Source of the DNA: Variovorax boronicumulans
GTDB lineage: Bacteria > Pseudomonadota > Gammaproteobacteria > Burkholderiales > Burkholderiaceae_C
Direction of reading: 5' to 3'
Length of the DNA: 64,000 bases
Assembly: GCF_029892485.1 (NCBI RefSeq)
Contig: NZ_JARXVG010000001.1
Location: 496,001 to 560,000 of the forward strand
The notes below the pieces were generated by a model. That model did not search any database, had not been told where the DNA came from, and worked only from the letters and a program-made list of their open reading frames with translations. Positions 15,796-24,696 of this stretch are shown in pieces; the stretch's first letter is position 1, and each line of letters begins with the position of its first letter. A program made the position numbers and the translations under genes.

Positions 15796-16920
15796 TCACG
15801 CCTTCGCCAGTCGCCGCCGCACCTTCACCGCCGAGGCCAGCCCCTCCAGCACCGGCACCGTCTGCGCAAAGCCGATGCAGGCGTCGGTGATCGACACGCC
15901 GTGCTTCAGCGCGATGCCAGGCTTGAGGTCCTGCCGGCCTTCCTCGAGATGGCTCTCGATCATCAGGCCCGTGATGCGCCGCTCGCCGGCCGCGATCTGC
16001 GCCGCCACGTCTTCGGCGACCACGATCTGCCGCTGGTGCTGCTTGCTGCTGTTGCCGTGCGAGACATCGATCATCACCTGCGGCCGCAGGCCGTTCGCCA
16101 GCAGCGCCTGGCAGCTGGACTCCACATCCGCGGCCGAATAGTTGGGCGCCTTGCCGCCGCGCAGGATCACGTGGCAGTCGTCGTTGCCGCGGGTCTCGAA
16201 GATCGCCGCCATGCCCATCTTGGTCATGCCCATGAAGGCATGCGGCGCGCGGGCCGCGAGGATGGCGTCGGCCGCCACCTTCACGCTGCCGTCCGTGCCG
16301 TTCTTGAAGCCGACCGGGCAGCTCAGGCCCGATGCCAGCTGCCGATGGCTCTGGCTCTCGGTGGTGCGCGCGCCAATGGCGCCCCAGGCGATCAGGTCGG
16401 CGATGAACTGCGGGCTCAGCAGGTCGAGAAACTCGGTGCCGGTCGGCAGGCCCAGCGTGGTCAGCTCCAGAAGCAGGCGCCGCGCGCGCTCCAGCCCTTC
16501 GTTGATCGCGAAGCTGCCGTCCAGGTGCGGGTCGTTGATGTAGCCCTTCCAGCCCACTGTCGTGCGCGGCTTCTCGAAGTACGCGCGCATCACGATCACC
16601 AGGTCGTCCTGCAGCGAATCGGCGACCTTCTTCAGGCGCTGTGCGTATTCGATGGCCTGGTCGTGGTCATGGATGGAGCATGGGCCGACCACGACCACCA
16701 GCCGGTCGTCGCGGCCATGCAGCACGTTGGCAATGGCCGCGCGGCTGCCTTCGACCAGCGCCAGCGTGTTGTCGCGCACGGGCACGCGCTCCTGCAGCAG
16801 CGCGGGGGTGATGAGCGGGCGAACGGCGCCGATGCGCACGTCGTCGATGCGGGTGGTGTCGAGCGTGCTGTCGCGGGAGCCGATTTCGGCGTCGTGGAGG
16901 GGGTCGTCGAGGCGGGGCAT
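15796..16920 (-). CDS. aroG: 3-deoxy-7-phosphoheptulonate (DAHP) synthase, class I
   Basis: A 374-aa protein that condenses phosphoenolpyruvate and erythrose 4-phosphate in the first step of aromatic amino-acid synthesis. Hallmarks are VVVGPCSIHD, MRAYFEKPRTTVGWKGYIND, GARTTESQSHRQ, PVGFKNGTDG, and the metal ligand regions MIDVSHGNSSK and IESHLEEGRQ. The frame is open to 17127, but ATG 16920 gives a family-length protein. Feedback specificity (Phe, Tyr or Trp) cannot be decided by eye. No leader peptide or attenuator is visible in the 160 bp upstream. It is convergent with the LysR gene, 30 bp apart. Confidence 0.95.
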   Translation of the reverse strand: MPRLDDPLHDAEIGSRDSTLDTTRIDDVRIGAVRPLITPALLQERVPVRDNTLALVEGSRAAIANVLHGRDDRLVVVVGPCSIHDHDQAIEYAQRLKKVADSLQDDLVIVMRAYFEKPRTTVGWKGYINDPHLDGSFAINEGLERARRLLLELTTLGLPTGTEFLDLLSPQFIADLIAWGAIGARTTESQSHRQLASGLSCPVGFKNGTDGSVKVAADAILAARAPHAFMGMTKMGMAAIFETRGNDDCHVILRGGKAPNYSAADVESSCQALLANGLRPQVMIDVSHGNSSKQHQRQIVVAEDVAAQIAAGERRITGLMIESHLEEGRQDLKPGIALKHGVSITDACIGFAQTVPVLEGLASAVKVRRRLAKA

Positions 16921-17080
16921 GGTGGTGGCGGTGTTTCGGGATGGAACTTCGTCGATTGTCCTCTGGCATCGCGGCAGTCGTCGGCGTAAGCTGGTTGTCG
17001 GTCGGCCAGCCAAGGTGATGCTGGCCAGGCGGCAACCGCTGGGCCGAACCGCTGTGCAGACTTCTGCGAAAGGACTTCCC

Positions 17081-17467
17081 ATGCTGTCCGACTCGTCAGT
17101 CACCACCATGCTTCCGGTCAAGGGCATGGACCGTGCGCGGGCTTTCTACGAGGGCTGCCTGGGCTTGAAACCCGGCGGCCTGCGGCCCGACGGAAAGTTC
17201 GTCTATTCGGTGGGGGGCAGCACGCTGTCGCTGTTTCCCAAACCCGAGGGCACCAAGGCCGACCACACGGCGATCAGCTTCCAGGTCGATGACATCGCTG
17301 CCAGCGTCCAGGACCTGAAGCGCGCCGGCGTGGTGTTCGAGAACTACGACTACCCCGAGCTGAAAACCGTCGACCACGTCTGCGTGCTCGGCTCGGAGAA
17401 GGCGGCCTGGTTCAAGGACACCGAAGGCAACTACCTCTGCATCCACGAGGACATTGCAGAGGCGTAG
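17081..17467 (+). CDS. Glyoxalase/bleomycin-resistance (VOC) family protein
   Basis: A 128-aa vicinal-oxygen-chelate protein. It has the beta-alpha-beta-beta-beta start TMLPVKGMDRARAFYEGCLGL, the strand pair FVYSVGGSTLSLFPK, the second module ISFQVDDIAASVQDLKRAGV, and the end KTVDHVCVLGSEKAAWFKDTEGNYLCIHE. Substrate is unknown; VOC members range from metal enzymes to binding proteins. GAAAGGA lies 8 bases before ATG 17081, which fixes the start; the longer open frame upstream is the antisense of aroG. Confidence 0.88.
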   Translation: MLSDSSVTTMLPVKGMDRARAFYEGCLGLKPGGLRPDGKFVYSVGGSTLSLFPKPEGTKADHTAISFQVDDIAASVQDLKRAGVVFENYDYPELKTVDHVCVLGSEKAAWFKDTEGNYLCIHEDIAEA

Positions 17468-17496
17468 GCGCCCCCGGCCTCACCAAGCCGCGCCTC

Positions 17497-18906
17497 TTAT
17501 TCCGCCTCGGGCGGGCCATCTTTCTTGAGTTCCGCGAACTTGGCCGCCATCGTCGGGTTGCCCCGCGTCAACTTCTTGATCGTCACGTCCTGCGCCTTGT
17601 CGTTCGCAAGGCGCAGGTTCCGGTCCGTGCCGAGCAGCGCCTCCTTGGTCTTCTGCAGATGGTCGATCGACTTGTCGATTTCATCGATGGCCGTCTGGAA
17701 GCGCCTGGAGGCCAGGTCGTAGTTCTTCGCGAAGGCGTTCTTGAACGTCTCGAGCTCGTTCTCGAAGTTCGTGACGTCGATGTTCTGCGCCTTGAAGAGT
17801 GCAAGCTCCGACTTGTACTTGAGCGAGTTCATTGCCGCATTGCGCAGCAGCGTGATGATCGGAAGAAAGAACTGCGGCCGCACGACGTACATCTTTGGAT
17901 AGCGATGGAACACATCGACGATGCCGGTGTTGTAGAGCTCGCTGTCGGGCTCCAGCAGGGAGACCAGCACCGCGTATTCGCAGCCCTTCTCGATGCGGTC
18001 CTTGTCGAGCTCTCTCAGGAAGTCTTCGTTCCTGTTCTTCGTGGCGGTGCGATCGCTCTCGTTCTTCATCTCGAACATGATCGAGACGATCTCGGTGCCC
18101 GCCTCGTCCGCGTCGCGAAAGACGTAGTCGCCCTTGCTGCCGCTGCGCGCGTCGTTGTCCTTCTCGAAATACGCCCTCGGAAACGCCATCGCGCGGATGC
18201 GGTTGAACTCGGTCTCGCAGTGCTGCTCGAGCGTCTCGCCCACCATCTTGGTGGACAGGCGAGCCTTCATGTCGCGAAGGCGCTCGATGGCGTCGTCGCG
18301 GTCCTTGATCTGCGTCTCGTACTTGTCCTTGAGCGACTTCTCGGCGAGTTGCTTTTCGAGCTCGGCCCGGCCGAGGCCGCTCCTGAGTTCGTCGCGCTCC
18401 TTCTCGACCGCACTCACCGCCTCGGTGACCGCGAGGCGCTGCGCCACCTCGATGGCGTCGAGCTTGGCTTTCAGGGCCTGGATCTCCGCGTCCTTGGCGG
18501 CGGCGCCCCGCTCCAGTTCGCTGGCGTGCTTCGCTTGGGCCAGCTCGGCGGCGGCCCACTTGTCGTGCCTGGCCTGCTCGAGTTCGCTGGCGAGCGCGTC
18601 ACGTTCCTTTTCGACCGCGCTCAGGGCCTCGCTCACCGCGAGCCTTCGCGCAACTTCGCCGGCATCGAGGCTGGCCTTCAGCTGCTGGATCTCGGCGTCC
18701 TTTGCTGCGGCGGCCGTCTGCAACTCGGCGGCCGCCCTGGCCTGGGCGAGTTCGACGGCATTGCGCTTGTCCCGCTCGGCCAGCTCGAGCCGCTCATGCA
18801 GCTGCTTGTCGAAATCGCTGTCGCGGACCTGCTTGAGGATGTCCGCGTACCCGGCCTCGTCGATCTTGAATGCCTTGCCGCAGTGCGGGCAGATGATTTC
18901 GTGCAT
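17497..18906 (-). CDS. DUF2130 nuclease-like coiled-coil protein with internal duplication
   Basis: A 469-aa protein. It begins with a zinc-ribbon-like CPHCGKAF (residues 6-13). A long coiled coil from about 30 to 215 follows, then the DUF2130 domain (about 220-400). That domain has a possible PD-(D/E)xK core: Asp260 in GSKGDYVF, and Glu279-x-Lys281 in FEMKNE. Within the coil, residues 52-112 and 121-181 are near-identical repeats (ELAQA...AAAKDAEIQ...AVEKERD), a 69-residue-period duplication. The family is found across bacteria without a settled role. A DNA-processing role is inferred from the nuclease-like core. The gene stands alone. Confidence 0.88.
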   Translation of the reverse strand: MHEIICPHCGKAFKIDEAGYADILKQVRDSDFDKQLHERLELAERDKRNAVELAQARAAAELQTAAAAKDAEIQQLKASLDAGEVARRLAVSEALSAVEKERDALASELEQARHDKWAAAELAQAKHASELERGAAAKDAEIQALKAKLDAIEVAQRLAVTEAVSAVEKERDELRSGLGRAELEKQLAEKSLKDKYETQIKDRDDAIERLRDMKARLSTKMVGETLEQHCETEFNRIRAMAFPRAYFEKDNDARSGSKGDYVFRDADEAGTEIVSIMFEMKNESDRTATKNRNEDFLRELDKDRIEKGCEYAVLVSLLEPDSELYNTGIVDVFHRYPKMYVVRPQFFLPIITLLRNAAMNSLKYKSELALFKAQNIDVTNFENELETFKNAFAKNYDLASRRFQTAIDEIDKSIDHLQKTKEALLGTDRNLRLANDKAQDVTIKKLTRGNPTMAAKFAELKKDGPPEAE

Positions 18907-19098
18907 GACTGGTTTCTCGTTGGTGTTGGCTGCAACCGGCCCGCGCCGCGATTGCTTCGGGGCCGAATCCTGCCACGAGGGTCAATGCCGGGTCCGGACC
19001 GGGCGTCGTCCTGCTGCGGATATAGGCCGTTCGGACGACTTCAACCGCGAAAGGAACGCGATAAGAATCCCCACTTTCGGCTTCATTGGAGCGCCGCG

Positions 19099-19572
19099 AT
19101 GACCGTGTCTTTTCACAACGGGACGAACCCGCTGTACCGCAAGTACACCAATCACAAGGCCTGGAACGACACGGCCCTGCTGGGGCTGAACCCCGGTGAC
19201 AGCTACGACAGGTTGTTGATCGACGTCTACAACAACGAAGCCAAGATGAAGGAGCTGCTCGCGCGCCCCGGCGCGCAGAACTGCTACCCCGGGACCAGCA
19301 GGCTGGGCGACTATGTGAGTTCGAGCGTGCGCGACGTGATCATCGTCAAGGGCCTGCATCAGTGGATCGAGAAAACGGGCACAGCCACCAGGCGTTCGGT
19401 CTCCAACTACCAGCTGCACGTGACCTTCGGCCTGGACGGCCAGCTGTGGCACCTGTACGCCACCTACTACGGCGATTCGCAGAAGGTCACGTTCAGCAGC
19501 GAGTGCTCGGCCGGCGAAAGGGTCACGGATGTCGATCACGAGGGGTTCGTCAAGCAGGGGCGCAAGAAGTAG
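19099..19572 (+). CDS. Hypothetical protein (157 aa)
   Basis: Starts at ATG 19099 with GGAG seven bases upstream. No family is recognised. There is no signal peptide or membrane segment. The C-terminal half has a strand pattern SVSNYQLHVTFGLDGQLWHLYATYYGDSQ that resembles proteins binding or measuring a ligand, and two cysteines. It stands between the DUF2130 gene (divergent, 192 bp away) and a decayed LysR fragment. I propose no function. Confidence 0.68.
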   Translation: MTVSFHNGTNPLYRKYTNHKAWNDTALLGLNPGDSYDRLLIDVYNNEAKMKELLARPGAQNCYPGTSRLGDYVSSSVRDVIIVKGLHQWIEKTGTATRRSVSNYQLHVTFGLDGQLWHLYATYYGDSQKVTFSSECSAGERVTDVDHEGFVKQGRKK

Positions 19573-20114
19573 GCGATAGATGGCCGTGTGTTGACGTGGG
19601 GACTTGATCCGGAAGGTTGGCGTTGCCAACCGAATTGAAGCGCGGGCGTACAGCCGGTATGGGCCCGGGTAGAACGGCCAAGCTTCGTGACCGAAGGACC
19701 GCAGCCAGTCCGAAATCGACGTTGAACGCTGCGCCAGCGCCTCATATGCCGGCCCCGTGAAGCTGCCACTGCTCGTCGACAACACCACATGCTCCAGTGC
19801 GCAGAACCGCGCAAAGCATCGGCCAGCGCTTGAGCCGTGGACGCCCTGCCCCGTCCAGCAGGCACAAAGCCCTCACAGCACCCGCCGATGCGCATCGGCA
19901 CGATCTGCTGTAGCAACCCGCATAACCGCAGCCTGCTTCGTACAAGACCCTCATTGCAGCACCGGCGAGAGAGGCACGCGGCCTAGACTTTTGGACATCG
20001 AAAGGCCCGACCTCCATCCGTCATGACGCACCCTTCCGCATTACCAGCATCCGTGGCCACGCCTTCAAGAACGGCAAAGTACAACCCGGCCGCCGCCCCC
20101 GAAAGGCCGGCGCC
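19573..20114. other. Gene-poor region containing a LysR remnant
   Basis: 542 bp lacking an intact gene. About 19640-19930 is a decayed LysR gene on the minus strand (listed separately). The last 180 bp before the aldehyde dehydrogenase gene should hold the promoter of the large catabolic operon. I see no convincing operator there. Confidence 0.6.
19640..19930 (-). pseudogene. Remnant of a LysR-type regulator gene
   Basis: On the minus strand, the frame read HRRVL then a stop, and later FARFCALEHVVLSTSSGSFT and GPAYEALAQ, matches the effector domain of the intact LysR gene at 31153-32052 (HRRVLFNERYVLAG, LAQFCALEHVVVS, GFTGPTDEALAQ). A 17-base run around HRRVL is identical in both. Between them the PRLKR part sits in another frame (GRPRLKRWPML), so there is at least one frameshift as well as an in-frame stop. 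No HTH part remains. Boundaries are approximate. Confidence 0.75.
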
Positions 20115-21596
20115 ATGAACACCTCGATCGTCGAGCACCTCAGGCGCGCTGGCCGCCTGGACCGCATGTTTGTCGACGGCGAGTGGGTCGTGTCCGACAC
20201 GCAAGCCCGCAGCGCCGTCGTCGACCCATCGACCGAAGAGCCCGTCGCCGAGATCGCGCTGGGCAGTGCAGGAGACGTCGACAAAGCCGTGGCTGCCGCG
20301 CGGCGAGCCTTCGCAGCCTGGTCCGCGAGTTCCGCCGAGAACAGGGCCCTGCTTCTGGATCGCATCCACGCCCTGATCCTGGAGCGTGCCGAACTGTTCG
20401 CGCAGGCGATCTCGCTGGAGATGGGCGCTGCCATCGGCTTTGCGCGCAGCACGCAGGTGCCGTCCGCGGCGGCGCACATCCGCGTGGCCCGGGACAACGC
20501 GCGCGGTTATGCGTTCGTCACCCACCGGGGCGACATGGCCCTGATGCGCGAGGCCATCGGCGTGTGCGGCCTCATCACGCCGTGGAACTGGCCGCTCTAC
20601 CAGATCACCGCCAAGGTCGGTCCCGCCCTCGCCGCGGGATGCACGGTCGTCCTGAAGCCCAGCGAGCTGTCGCCCCTGAGCGCCCTGCTCTTTGCCGAGG
20701 TGATGCACGACGCCGGCACGCCGCCGGGTGTGTTCAACCTGGTGAACGGCAGTGGGCCGGAGGTCGGCGCCGCGTTGGCGGAGCATCCCGACGTGGACAT
20801 GATCTCGATCACCGGATCGACCCGGGCCGGCGTGCTGGTTGCCCAGGCGGCGGCCCCGACGGTCAAGCGCGTGGCCCAGGAGCTTGGAGGGAAGTCGCCG
20901 AACGTGATCCTGCCGGACGCGGACCTGCTGCGCGCCGTGCCGCCCGGCGTGGCGGCCGGCTTCCGCAACGTCGGCCAATCCTGCAGCGCGCCGACGCGCA
21001 TGATCGTGCCGCGCGCGCGCCTCCAAGAGGTCGAACGGATTGCGCTCGAAGCGGCATCCGGCATCGCCGTGGGCGATCCGCGTTCGCAGCAGACGACGCA
21101 CGGCCCGGTGGCGAACCGTGCGCAGTTCAACCGGGTGCAGGAAATGATCGGCATCGGCATCGCCGAAGGCGCACGGCTCATTTGCGGCGGGCCCGGGCGG
21201 CCGGAAGCCTTGGACCGCGGTTTCTATTGCCGTCCGACCATCTTCACCGAGGTGCACTCCCGAATGCAGATCGCGCAGGAAGAGATCTTCGGCCCGGTGC
21301 TCGCGATCATTCCGTACGACAGCGTGGACGAGGCCGTGGAGATCGCCAATGACACCGTCTACGGCCTGGGCGCCCATGTGCAGGGGACCGACCTTGGCGC
21401 GGCGCGTGCGGTCGCTGCGCGCATCCGCTCCGGGCAGGTGCACATCAACTATCCGGCCTGGAATCCGCACGCCCCCTTCGGCGGCTACAAGCGTTCGGGA
21501 AACGGCCGCGAATACGGAACGGAAGGTCTGGAGGAGTACCTGGAAACCAAGGCCATTCTTGGCTTCCAGGACGCCCCGTCCCCCGGTACCGAGTGA
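20115..21596 (+). CDS. NAD(P)-dependent aldehyde dehydrogenase
   Basis: A 493-aa protein of the ALDH superfamily. PWNWP is at 156-160 with the oxyanion Asn158. The general base Glu256 lies in QELGGKSP and the catalytic Cys290 in NVGQSC. EEIFGPV and the C-terminal PFGGYKRSGNGRE are also present. It oxidises an aldehyde to the acid. As first gene of a block with two amine oxidases and a phospholyase-like PLP enzyme, it probably oxidises their aldehyde products. 2-Aminoadipate semialdehyde is my preferred candidate, on pathway grounds only. Its stop overlaps an in-frame GTG of the next gene, but the next gene's better start is 51 bp downstream. Confidence 0.93.
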   Translation: MNTSIVEHLRRAGRLDRMFVDGEWVVSDTQARSAVVDPSTEEPVAEIALGSAGDVDKAVAAARRAFAAWSASSAENRALLLDRIHALILERAELFAQAISLEMGAAIGFARSTQVPSAAAHIRVARDNARGYAFVTHRGDMALMREAIGVCGLITPWNWPLYQITAKVGPALAAGCTVVLKPSELSPLSALLFAEVMHDAGTPPGVFNLVNGSGPEVGAALAEHPDVDMISITGSTRAGVLVAQAAAPTVKRVAQELGGKSPNVILPDADLLRAVPPGVAAGFRNVGQSCSAPTRMIVPRARLQEVERIALEAASGIAVGDPRSQQTTHGPVANRAQFNRVQEMIGIGIAEGARLICGGPGRPEALDRGFYCRPTIFTEVHSRMQIAQEEIFGPVLAIIPYDSVDEAVEIANDTVYGLGAHVQGTDLGAARAVAARIRSGQVHINYPAWNPHAPFGGYKRSGNGREYGTEGLEEYLETKAILGFQDAPSPGTE

Positions 21597-21646
21597 CTGA
21601 CCGACAGCTTTCAGTGAAGACATTGCGCATCGCGCAGGAGCAATCA

Positions 21647-22366
21647 ATGACCATGGCCCTGGTACTGCATCGCGCCGACGGCGCATCCGTTTCAACCGCC
21701 TTCCGCAGGGCGCCGTTCGGCAAGGACGATCCTTTTGCACGGCATCGCGAGATCGCGTGGGAAGGACCGGGCGCGATGAGCGCGGGCCGGACCAGCTTCA
21801 TCGGCGAGCTCGACGTCGCGAGCTATCCCCACATCGAAACCATCGTCGTGGTCGAAGGAGAGCTGACGCTGACGGCGGCCGGGGCGGCCCCGCTGGTGGT
21901 CGGCCCCCAGGCGGGCGTCGTCATCGGATGCGGTACCTCGCTTCATATCGAGGCCGCATCCCGCGTGCGTTTCGTGTTCTGCGCGGCCGCCTGCGAAAAA
22001 CCGACGCGGCTCGGCCTCTTTCCCCTGCACGCCGACGCCAACTTCAAGCCCTCCGCCACGTTGCCCGCGGACGTGCTGCTGGGCCCCTCGCCGGAATGCC
22101 GCAGCGACAACGTCTTCGTCGACGACGGCGCGCAGTACAGTGCCGGCGCGTGGGACTCGACGCCCTACCACCGCATCGTTCGCCCGCATCGCGTGAACGA
22201 GTTCATGCATCTGCTGGCCGGCAGCGTGCGGTTCGCCGCCCCGGACGGCAGCGTGCTGTCGGCGGGCACGGGCGATGCGCTCTTCGTGCCGCAGGGTGCA
22301 CCGATCGGTTGGGAAAGCAACGATCGCGTGGCGAAGTTCTACGTGGTCCAGAGCGTCCAGGCCTGA
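21647..22366 (+). CDS. Double-cupin protein
   Basis: A 239-aa protein. CAGGAGCA lies 6 bases before ATG 21647, which is preferred to the GTG at 21593 that overlaps the aldehyde dehydrogenase stop. Two cupin barrels are visible: residues about 45-110 (YPHIETIVVVEGELTLT) and about 155-235 (HRVNEFMHLLAGSVRFAAPDGS, DALFVPQGAPIGWES). The metal-binding histidines of classic cupins are only partly present. Related DUF861-type proteins occur in amine and amino-acid catabolic operons with unclear roles. Co-direction and short spacing place it in the operon starting at 20115. Confidence 0.82.
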   Translation: MTMALVLHRADGASVSTAFRRAPFGKDDPFARHREIAWEGPGAMSAGRTSFIGELDVASYPHIETIVVVEGELTLTAAGAAPLVVGPQAGVVIGCGTSLHIEAASRVRFVFCAAACEKPTRLGLFPLHADANFKPSATLPADVLLGPSPECRSDNVFVDDGAQYSAGAWDSTPYHRIVRPHRVNEFMHLLAGSVRFAAPDGSVLSAGTGDALFVPQGAPIGWESNDRVAKFYVVQSVQA

Positions 22367-22386
22367 GCTGTCGAGCGAGCTGCGTC

Positions 22387-23712
22387 ATGTCCCCACCGCT
22401 GAACCACATCCACACTTCCTCCGAGCTGCCGGCCTCCGCCGATGTCGTCGTGATCGGCGGCGGCATCATCGGTGTCTTTACCGCCTACTACCTGGCCAGG
22501 CGCGGCGTCTCGGTCGCCTTGGTCGAGAAGGGAAGGATCGGCGCCGAGCAATCGAGCCGCAACTGGGGCTGGTGCCGGCAGCAGAACCGCGATGCGCGCG
22601 AACTGCCGCTGGCGAGCAAGAGCCTCGATCTCTGGGAACGCTTTGCCGCCGAGAGCGGCGAAGACACCGGATTCCATCGCTGCGGGCTGCTGTACCTCAG
22701 CAACGACGAGGCCGAAATCTCCCGCTGGGCGAGCTGGCGCGAGTTTGCGAAAAGCGCAGGCGTGACGACCCACATGCTGAGTGGCCGCGAGGCCGCCGAG
22801 CGCGGGCAGGCCACCGGCCGCGCCTGGAAAGGCGGGGTCTTCTCGCCCAGCGACGGCACCGCCGATCCCGGCAAGGCGGCACCGGCCGTGGCGGCGGCGC
22901 TCATCAAGCTGGGTGGCAGCGTCCACCAGAATTGCGCGGCGCGCGGCATCGAGACGGAAGGCGGACGGGTCAGCGGCGTGATCACGGAAGCCGGGGTCAT
23001 CAAGACCCGGACGGCCGTGATGGCCGGCGGCGCCTGGGCCTCCTCGTTCTGCCGCCAGCTGGGCATCCGTTTTCCGCAGGCTTCGGTGCGGCAATCCATC
23101 CTGAGCGTGTCCGCTGTGGAACAGCGCTTGCCGGACGCTGTGGTCAGCGCGGGCGTCTCCGTAACGCGCCGCAGCGACGGACGCTACGCGCTGGCCATCA
23201 GCGGCCGCGCACGCGTGGACCTGACAGGCCAGTTCATGCGCTTCGCTCCGCAGTTCGTGCCGATGTTCGCCAAGCGCTGGCGCAACCTTCGCCCGGGTGG
23301 CCTGGAAGGCATCCGGGGCGGCCATGAAACGCTGTCGAGATGGCGGCTCGATGCGCCCACGCCGATGGAGCGGGTGCGCATCCTCGATCCCAAGCCCGAC
23401 ATGACCGCGATCAGGGACACCCAACGCCGCGCCATCGAACTGCTGCCCCAACTTCGCGATGCAAGGATCACGCACGCCTGGGCTGGCTACATCGACAGCA
23501 CGCCGGACGGGGTTCCCGGCATCGGCGAGGTGCCGGGTGTGCCTGGCTTCATTCTGGCCGCGGGGTTTTCGGGGCACGGCTTCGGCATCGGCCCTGGCGC
23601 CGGCCACCTGATCGCGGACATTGCCAGCGGTGCCGAACCGATCGTGGACCCGGCACCTTATCGGCCGGAGCGGTTCAGCGGTACAGCCTGGGGCAAGGTC
23701 GCGGATTTCTAG
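22387..23712 (+). CDS. FAD-dependent amine/amino-acid oxidoreductase (DAO family)
   Basis: A 441-aa protein. The FAD-binding dinucleotide motif is VVVIGGGIIGVFTAYYLARRG (about residues 19-39). SSRNWGWCRQQNRD follows at the position where related enzymes hold FAD. A DAO-type substrate region and the C-terminal GFSGHGFGIGPGAG close the FAD site. Such enzymes oxidise secondary or primary amines of amino acids. It starts 20 bp after the cupin gene, inside the catabolic block. Substrate is not determined. A second member of the family lies 985 bp further on. Confidence 0.88.
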   Translation: MSPPLNHIHTSSELPASADVVVIGGGIIGVFTAYYLARRGVSVALVEKGRIGAEQSSRNWGWCRQQNRDARELPLASKSLDLWERFAAESGEDTGFHRCGLLYLSNDEAEISRWASWREFAKSAGVTTHMLSGREAAERGQATGRAWKGGVFSPSDGTADPGKAAPAVAAALIKLGGSVHQNCAARGIETEGGRVSGVITEAGVIKTRTAVMAGGAWASSFCRQLGIRFPQASVRQSILSVSAVEQRLPDAVVSAGVSVTRRSDGRYALAISGRARVDLTGQFMRFAPQFVPMFAKRWRNLRPGGLEGIRGGHETLSRWRLDAPTPMERVRILDPKPDMTAIRDTQRRAIELLPQLRDARITHAWAGYIDSTPDGVPGIGEVPGVPGFILAAGFSGHGFGIGPGAGHLIADIASGAEPIVDPAPYRPERFSGTAWGKVADF

Positions 23713-23780
23713 GACCGAATCGACACCGAGCGAATGGAGCGGAACATCACGCCCTTGAACGCCATCATGGCGCGCGAATC

Positions 23781-24653
23781 ATGACCGCCATGACAACCCG
23801 GCCCGGCGACAACGACGATGAGGTGGCGCTGGTCCCGTTTGCCGTGGAACACCTGGAAGGCGCCCTCCAGCTTTCGCAGGAGATGTCCTGGCCCTACCGG
23901 CTCGGGGACTGGGCCTTCGCGCTCGAGCTCGGCCAGGGTTTCGTGCTCCGCAACGGCGCCGGCACAGTGATCGCGACCGCAGCCTGGTGGGCATATGGCG
24001 AGGCCCATGCTTCAGCCGGGATGATCATCGTGGCCAAGGCTGCCCAAGGCCGTGGTCACGGGGCCCGGCTGATGGATGCGCTGTTGGCAGCGGCGCACCC
24101 GCGGACCATCACGCTGAACTCGACGGCCGAAGGCCTGGCGCTCTATGAGAGGCGCGGCTTTGTCCGCATCGGTGCCGTCCATCAGCATCAAGGCGTTCCC
24201 TGCGGGCACCACCAGGCGCCGCCGGCCAGCCTTGTCAGGGCGATGGCGCCATTGGATATCGAGGAGGTCTCGCGTCTCGACCGGCAGGCCACTGGCTGGG
24301 CCAGGCGACAGATGCTGGATCGCCTCATCCAGGCAGGTGACGGTCACGTGCTCGTGCGCGACGGCGAGACGCGCGGCTATGCCATTTCACGCCCCTTCGG
24401 CCGCGGGCACGTCATCGGTCCCGTGGTCGCCGAAAGTGCGGCCGATGCGCGCGCCTTGATCGAAGCCGCGCTCGCACGGCTCGGCCAGGTTTTCGTCCGC
24501 GTCGACACCGCCGCCACCTCGCAGCTCGGGGACTGGCTGGAAAGCATCGGCCTGCGCCAGGCTGGTGACGCCACCACCATGGTCAAGGGGCCGCACATTC
24601 CTCCGGCGGGGCCGGCACGCATGTTCGCGCTGGCCAACCAATCGTTCAACTAG
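23781..24653 (+). CDS. Tandem GNAT acetyltransferase-like protein
   Basis: A 290-aa protein with two GNAT-type halves. The first (residues about 15-140) has the acetyl-CoA loop VAKAAQGRGHGARLMDALL and ends LNSTAEGLALYERRGF. The second (about 165-285) matches the C-terminal Acetyltransf_18 type (ISRPFGRGHVIGPVVAESAADA). This architecture is frequent beside amine oxidases and may acetylate a pathway amine or a toxic intermediate. It lies between the two FAD oxidoreductases on the same strand, with gaps of 68 and 43 bp. Substrate unknown. Confidence 0.85.
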   Translation: MTAMTTRPGDNDDEVALVPFAVEHLEGALQLSQEMSWPYRLGDWAFALELGQGFVLRNGAGTVIATAAWWAYGEAHASAGMIIVAKAAQGRGHGARLMDALLAAAHPRTITLNSTAEGLALYERRGFVRIGAVHQHQGVPCGHHQAPPASLVRAMAPLDIEEVSRLDRQATGWARRQMLDRLIQAGDGHVLVRDGETRGYAISRPFGRGHVIGPVVAESAADARALIEAALARLGQVFVRVDTAATSQLGDWLESIGLRQAGDATTMVKGPHIPPAGPARMFALANQSFN

Positions 24654-24696
24654 GAGACATCGCGATGCTGCGCTCGAAGACGTGGGATACCCCGCC

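Noticed and set aside
19983-21740. Long minus-strand open frame of 585 codons opposite the aldehyde dehydrogenase gene
   Set aside because: It is antisense to a gene with all ALDH catalytic motifs. Its product is Arg/His-rich without domains, the usual effect of high third-position GC.
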